Part shown: in pieces, positions 5,635-8,271 of the stretch
Numbering within the stretch: position 1 is the first letter of the stretch
Layout of the letters: each line of letters opens with the position of its first letter
Origin: Ruminococcus sp. UBA3767
GTDB taxonomy: Bacteria > Bacillota > Clostridia > Oscillospirales > Ruminococcaceae
Reading direction: 5' to 3'
DNA length: 8,271 nt
Assembly (NCBI GenBank): GCA_002371625.1
Contig: DFFV01000071.1
Span: 1 to 8,271, forward strand
The notes under the pieces: model-generated
Seen by the model: only the letters and a program-made list of their open reading frames with translations
What the model was told of the DNA's origin: nothing
Databases searched by the model: none
Program-made: the position numbers and the translations under genes

Positions 5635-5893
5635 ATACCTGTTCGTCATCATACTTTGTCACGCTCTGCTTGAATGCTCCGCTGAAGATAAACTGCACAT
5701 CAAGGCTCTTGTCCTCGTTTTGATGCACAAGCACCTTTTGCACCGGCATTCGAAGATCGGAGTCCGATATCTTCGGCATGAAATACAAGCGTTCCGCCTA
5801 CTGTATCAAAGCAAGCTGCGCCAGTCTTTTGCCTTCTTCAATGCTTTTCGGATCAGCGATCCGCAGATCTACCATTTTCTCTTCACAGATCAT
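5633..5893 (-). pseudogene. Short reading frame with an in-frame amber stop; possible recombinase C-terminal remnant
   Basis: From the ATG at 5893, with GAGGTGAG upstream, the frame gives 31 residues (MICEEKMVDLRIADP..., ending LALIQ) and meets TAG at 5800-5798. The same frame then continues without interruption for 54 residues (AERLYFMPKISDSDL, VQKVLVHQNEDKSLDVQF, ending KYDDEQV) to TAA at 5635-5633. The second part resembles the basic and beta-strand tail of large serine recombinases (a V.V..N...DV.F pattern), but this is a weak impression. It begins 28 nt after the alcohol dehydrogenase stop on the same strand and could be cotranscribed. It may be a decayed mobile-element gene, a short real gene of 31 residues followed by a second start at the internal ATG (5782), or amber read-through. 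Confidence 0.4.
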
Positions 5894-5921
5894 TTCAAAC
5901 TCACCTCGTTTTTTTAATAAA

Positions 5922-7097
5922 TTACAGGCACATCTTGAATATCTCCTCAACATCGGCAGGAGTGAGCGTTGTAAATCCGACCAGCTTGCCCTTTGCACCG
6001 CAGGCTTTCTTTGCCATGAGTGCGAAATTCTTATCGTCAATGCCCAGGTCGCTCAGTCGGCTCTGAAGTCCGAGTGTCTCAAAGTAGAATTTCTCCAGAG
6101 CCTTGATCGCAGCCTTTGCGCCGTCCATATCGGAAAGTGACGCATCTACACCGAGGACATTCACACCGAAACGCTTGATCTTCGGTGCTGTCTTTTCGCT
6201 GAGGATATAGGTCAGCCATCTCGGAATAACGATAGCAAGTCCGTGACCGTGGGTGATGTTGTAGAAAGCGGAAAGCTCATGCTCGATCATGTGAGCGATA
6301 GCGTCCTGAGAAACGCCGCTGAACAAGAAACCGTTGAGCGCCCAGCTCGATGCCCACATCAGATTGGAACGTGCTTCGTAATCATCGGGCTTTTCGATAG
6401 CGACAGGTGCGTACTTGACAACCGTTTTCAGCACCTCCTCCTGCATACGGGTGAGCATATCCATTTCTTCCTGATCGGAGAAATATGCCACATCAAAAAC
6501 GTGCGCCATAATGTCCGCACTTCCGCTTGCGGTCTGGTATGCGTTTACGCTGAATGTATTTGTAGGATCGAGGAACGAAACGTTCGGTCTTAATGTCGGT
6601 CCGAAAATCGGCTGCTTTTCATTAAGCTCAACATTGCTGATAACACCGCCGATGTCCATTTCGGAACCCGTTGCCGAAAGGGTAAGCACCGATACGATTG
6701 GCAGATTGTCGGGCACGAAAGCCTTGCCTGTGATGATGTCCCAGCAATCGTCACCCTCGTATTTTGCAGTTGCAGCCATAGCCTTTGTTGCGTCGATCGT
6801 CGAGCCGCCGCCGACTGCGAGAAGTACATCAATGCCTTCCTTTTTGCAAAGCGCAGCACCCTTGTTGACGGTAGTGTGGTGCGGATTAGGCTCAACGCCG
6901 CCAAGCTCAAACACCGTCATATCAGCCTTTTTCAGTTCAGCCATCACCTTATCGTACAAGCCGATCTTCTTGATAGAACCGCCGCCGTAAACCAGCAGGA
7001 CTTTCTTGCCGAATCTGGCGATCTCCTCACTCAGATGATGGAGCTGATCCTTGCCGAAATAAACCTTTGTTGTGTTGCTGAATACAAAATCTTTCAT
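5922..7097 (-). CDS. Iron-containing alcohol dehydrogenase (YqhD/butanol dehydrogenase type)
   Basis: A 391-residue group III alcohol dehydrogenase of normal family length that reduces aldehydes to alcohols with NAD(P)H in the cytoplasm. The N-terminal cofactor domain shows the GGGS loop (38-41) and AVGGGSTIDATK (94-105). The C-terminal domain carries all four metal ligands expected from YqhD: D195 and H199 in SADIMAH, H269 in AIAHMIEHEL, and H283 in ITHGHG. The GGGS at 38-41 favours NADPH by analogy with YqhD, but cofactor choice is not settled by sequence alone. AGGAGG stands 6 nt before the ATG. The gene follows the TetR-type regulator by 18 nt on the same strand, so it is probably cotranscribed with it and induced when that repressor releases. 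The aldehyde substrate is unknown; butyraldehyde or a general reactive aldehyde are the usual possibilities. Confidence 0.95.
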   Translation of the reverse strand: MKDFVFSNTTKVYFGKDQLHHLSEEIARFGKKVLLVYGGGSIKKIGLYDKVMAELKKADMTVFELGGVEPNPHHTTVNKGAALCKKEGIDVLLAVGGGSTIDATKAMAATAKYEGDDCWDIITGKAFVPDNLPIVSVLTLSATGSEMDIGGVISNVELNEKQPIFGPTLRPNVSFLDPTNTFSVNAYQTASGSADIMAHVFDVAYFSDQEEMDMLTRMQEEVLKTVVKYAPVAIEKPDDYEARSNLMWASSWALNGFLFSGVSQDAIAHMIEHELSAFYNITHGHGLAIVIPRWLTYILSEKTAPKIKRFGVNVLGVDASLSDMDGAKAAIKALEKFYFETLGLQSRLSDLGIDDKNFALMAKKACGAKGKLVGFTTLTPADVEEIFKMCL

Positions 7098-7115
7098 ACT
7101 GTACCTCCTGTTAAA

Positions 7116-7742
7116 TCATAATTTGTACGGCAAAAGTGCCGGTCTCAAAATGGTATCAAAAAAAACATCGGTTTTCTCCGAGCCGATCACAGAAGCATCG
7201 CTCATGCACCAAGCGACCATGAGCCCGTAAAGCTGTGTGTTGATAAAAAGTGCAAGTTCGTCAGCGGGAACATTCTCTGTAAGCTCGCCTCTGCTCACAC
7301 CTTCCTCTATCAGCGACCTCATCGCAAGGTGATCGTGGTCATACTTCGTGGTCTCTTTGCCTGAGATAACTATCCTGACCGGAGCGATATTGTTGCGTAT
7401 CCACTGCCTGCAGATCTCTATCCCGACACGCTCTATTTCCCCCAGAAATTCACGGCAGTAGTATTTCAGCCGTTCATCAAGATCCTTGTCCGTCATCTCA
7501 TTGGTTATCTCCGCAAGGCGATAGAAGTTCGACTGATTCAGCTCCTCGATAATATCCTCTTTCTTTTTGAAATAGGTATTAAACGAGCCTGTCGATACCT
7601 CGGCTTGTTTGGCAATATCCTCGATAGATACGTTCTCAAAGCCATTTTCCGTGATAAGTTTTTTGGCTGCCGAAACTATTCTTTTTCGAGTTTCAGCTGC
7701 TCTTACCTGCCTGATCTTAACTTTTTTCTCCAGTGTTCCCAC
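7116..7742 (-). CDS. TetR/AcrR-family transcriptional regulator
   Basis: A 208-residue repressor-type protein. Residues about 16-64 are the TetR helix-turn-helix (ETRKRIVSAAKKLI, then SIEDIAKQAEVSTGSFNTYFKKKEDI). The rest is the variable all-helical ligand and dimerisation domain, closing with LYGLMVAWCMSD. The start is GTG at 7742, because no ATG occurs near the conserved N-terminus; an AGGGGG run abuts it, which is unusually close, so the exact start is uncertain. It lies upstream of and in line with the alcohol dehydrogenase, an arrangement that suggests it controls this operon, including itself. A palindromic site about 50 nt upstream (7780-7810) is a candidate operator. The inducer is unknown; an aldehyde or alcohol would fit. 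Confidence 0.92.
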   Translation of the reverse strand: MGTLEKKVKIRQVRAAETRKRIVSAAKKLITENGFENVSIEDIAKQAEVSTGSFNTYFKKKEDIIEELNQSNFYRLAEITNEMTDKDLDERLKYYCREFLGEIERVGIEICRQWIRNNIAPVRIVISGKETTKYDHDHLAMRSLIEEGVSRGELTENVPADELALFINTQLYGLMVAWCMSDASVIGSEKTDVFFDTILRPALLPYKL

Positions 7743-7779
7743 CCCCTGATGTTTTATCTTGAGAACGGTCTATCACAAA

Positions 7780-7810
7780 ACTGAATTGAAGACAATGAAT
7801 TGCATTCAGT
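7780..7810. promoter_or_regulatory. Candidate TetR-type operator
   Basis: ACTGAAT (7780-7786) and ATTCAGT (7804-7810) form a perfect inverted repeat. A tighter nested palindrome, TGAAT-TGC-ATTCA, occupies 7796-7808. It lies between the regulator's GTG and a possible promoter, where a repressor would act. Confidence 0.4.
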
Positions 7811-7819
7811 ATTTACGGA

Positions 7820-7847
7820 ATTTTAATATTTACTTGGTATATTTCAC
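7820..7847 (-). promoter_or_regulatory. Possible promoter of the regulator/dehydrogenase operon
   Basis: On the minus strand GTGAAA (7847-7842) and TAAAAT (7825-7820) are 16 nt apart. The -35 matches at four of six bases and the -10 at five of six. The surroundings are very AT-rich, so other choices are possible. Confidence 0.3.
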
Positions 7848-7948
7848 TTAAAAGTACGGGTAAATACATTAGCAGCGCACATGAACCTGAGTGCGCCATA
7901 AAGCTTTTCTTATCGTAAAATCGTTATGTGGGATTTTGAAACGGGCAT

Positions 7949-7982
7949 AAAAAATGCAGAGCTGTTTTGCTCGTCATTTTTT
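7949..7982. terminator. Bidirectional intrinsic terminator
   Basis: AAAAAATG (7949-7956) pairs with CATTTTTT (7975-7982) and GAGC (7959-7962) with GCTC (7969-7972) around a TGTTTT loop, with a 2x2 internal mismatch. T runs follow the GC core on both strands. On the minus strand it would end the flavodoxin transcript before the TetR operon begins. Confidence 0.5.
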
Positions 7983-8029
7983 GTTATGTTTTCTTTAATT
8001 CTCAAAATCTGACCGATAAGGAGAGTACT

Positions 8030-8048
8030 CATATAGCAGCTCTATATG
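8030..8048. repeat. Short perfect inverted repeat
   Basis: CATATAG (8030-8036) and CTATATG (8042-8048) form a 7-bp stem with a CAGCT loop. It immediately follows the palindrome GAGTACTC (8023-8030) and precedes the long hairpin at 8051. It could be a protein-binding site or part of an RNA 3' structure. Confidence 0.35.
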
Positions 8049-8050
8049 TA

Positions 8051-8095
8051 ATTATTGAGGAATAACCCTTTTGCAAAAGGGTTTTCCCCAACAAT
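8051..8095. repeat. Long near-perfect hairpin downstream of the flavodoxin gene
   Basis: The core AACCCTTTTGCAAAAGGGTT (8064-8083) is a perfect palindrome. Pairing extends outward through GGAA/TTCC with one bulged T (8063), then ATTATTGAGG (8051-8060) against CCCCAACAAT (8086-8095) with two mismatches, giving a stem of about 18-20 bp. Neither side has a proper T run. It may serve as a transcript-end stabiliser or a terminator without a U tract. Confidence 0.5.
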
Positions 8096-8152
8096 CACTT
8101 ATAAAGCTTCTGTATAAGCATTGTCCTTACCGGACCGCCGTTTATTATTATA

Positions 8153-8271
8153 TCAGAAACCCAGGCTGTTGAGCCAGTCACTGACAGACTTTTGTGTATC
8201 GGAGCTGAACTCCTGTGCTGCCTTGCCCTGGATCGCCATACCGTCAAGCACCTGTGCATTCGGCAGATAGC
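8153..8271 (-). CDS. Flavodoxin-like protein, C-terminal end (partial)
   Basis: Only the last 38 residues are present; the gene continues past the right edge. The readable sequence begins YLPNAQVLDGMAIQG and ends KSVSDWLNSLGF before TGA (8155-8153). The LP.A.V.DG.AI.G segment followed by an amphipathic helix with a DWL..LG end is the usual close of clostridial flavodoxin-family proteins, which bind FMN and carry electrons. The FMN-binding loops are outside the window, so binding cannot be checked. Confidence is moderate because of the short length. Confidence 0.6.
   Translation of the reverse strand, partial: YLPNAQVLDGMAIQGKAAQEFSSDTQKSVSDWLNSLGF

Larger units (their letters stand above)
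7743..8152. other. Non-coding spacer between flavodoxin and TetR genes
   Basis: No convincing gene is seen in these 410 nt. Besides the operator, promoter, terminator and hairpins listed separately, there is a GCGCAC/GTGCGC stem with a 10-nt loop (7875-7896). The sequence is clearly more AT-rich than the flanking genes. Confidence 0.5.

Noticed and set aside
5573..5917. Plus-strand 114-codon frame with hydrophobic stretches, at first sight a membrane protein
   Set aside because: It starts inside the small-RNA region, passes through the terminator, and has no ribosome binding site; the minus-strand frame here reads more like protein.
6243..6990. Plus-strand reading frames of 116 and 159 codons
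   Set aside because: They are antisense to the alcohol dehydrogenase, whose family motifs and metal ligands are complete on the minus strand.
1..8271. CRISPR array, insertion sequence or rRNA
   Set aside because: No regularly spaced direct repeats, transposase motifs with terminal inverted repeats, or rRNA-like sequence are seen.

Overview
The window looks like a chromosomal segment from a low-to-moderate-GC Firmicute, most probably a gut Clostridia/Ruminococcus-type bacterium. The signs are strong AGGAGG-type ribosome binding sites, sigma-A-like promoters with 16-17 nt spacers, SpoVK/CbbX-type AAA+ and BspA-like leucine-rich-repeat proteins, and an iron-type alcohol dehydrogenase. The genus is inferred from protein style only.

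Layout. (1) 35-1015, minus: a WYL-domain regulator. (2) 1016-1166: a divergent control region with a perfect TGTACCA-N4-TGGTACA palindrome inside the regulator's own promoter, and a third half-site upstream of the rightward genes. (3) 1167-5382, plus: a tight cassette. It has a tandem AAA+ ATPase split by a -1 frameshift (1167-2039 and 2147-3154, with an open bridge between), a protein with two tandem tyrosine/dual-specificity phosphatase-like domains of which the first has lost its catalytic residues (3156-4448), a small SLOG/Rossmann-like protein starting at a TTG that overlaps the preceding stop (4445-4849), and a cytosolic leucine-rich-repeat protein (4855-5382). (4) 5383-5635: a near-consensus promoter, about 170 nt of structured non-coding sequence with tRNA-like motifs, and a strong intrinsic terminator, together suggesting a free-standing small RNA. 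(5) 5633-5893, minus: a short reading frame broken by an in-frame amber codon, perhaps the tail of a recombinase-like gene. (6) 5922-7742, minus: a two-gene operon of a TetR-type regulator followed by an iron-dependent alcohol dehydrogenase. (7) 7743-8152: a non-coding spacer with a possible operator, a bidirectional terminator and an unusually long perfect-like hairpin. (8) 8153-8271, minus: the last 38 residues of a flavodoxin-like protein.

The most interesting part is 1-5382. A WYL regulator diverges from an AAA+ ATPase, a pseudo/active phosphatase tandem, a putative nucleotide-binding SLOG protein and a repeat-type interaction protein, apparently as one transcription unit. WYL regulators often control anti-phage loci and SLOG proteins often sit in nucleotide-signalling conflict systems, so a stress- or phage-response role is a reasonable hypothesis; nothing in the sequence proves it. 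The AAA+ gene carries an exact A AAA AAC slippery heptamer in the only 37-nt stretch where a -1 shift could join its two halves, so the choice between programmed frameshifting and a one-base deletion is open. The right-hand part is ordinary metabolism: TetR-controlled aldehyde/alcohol reduction and a flavodoxin.
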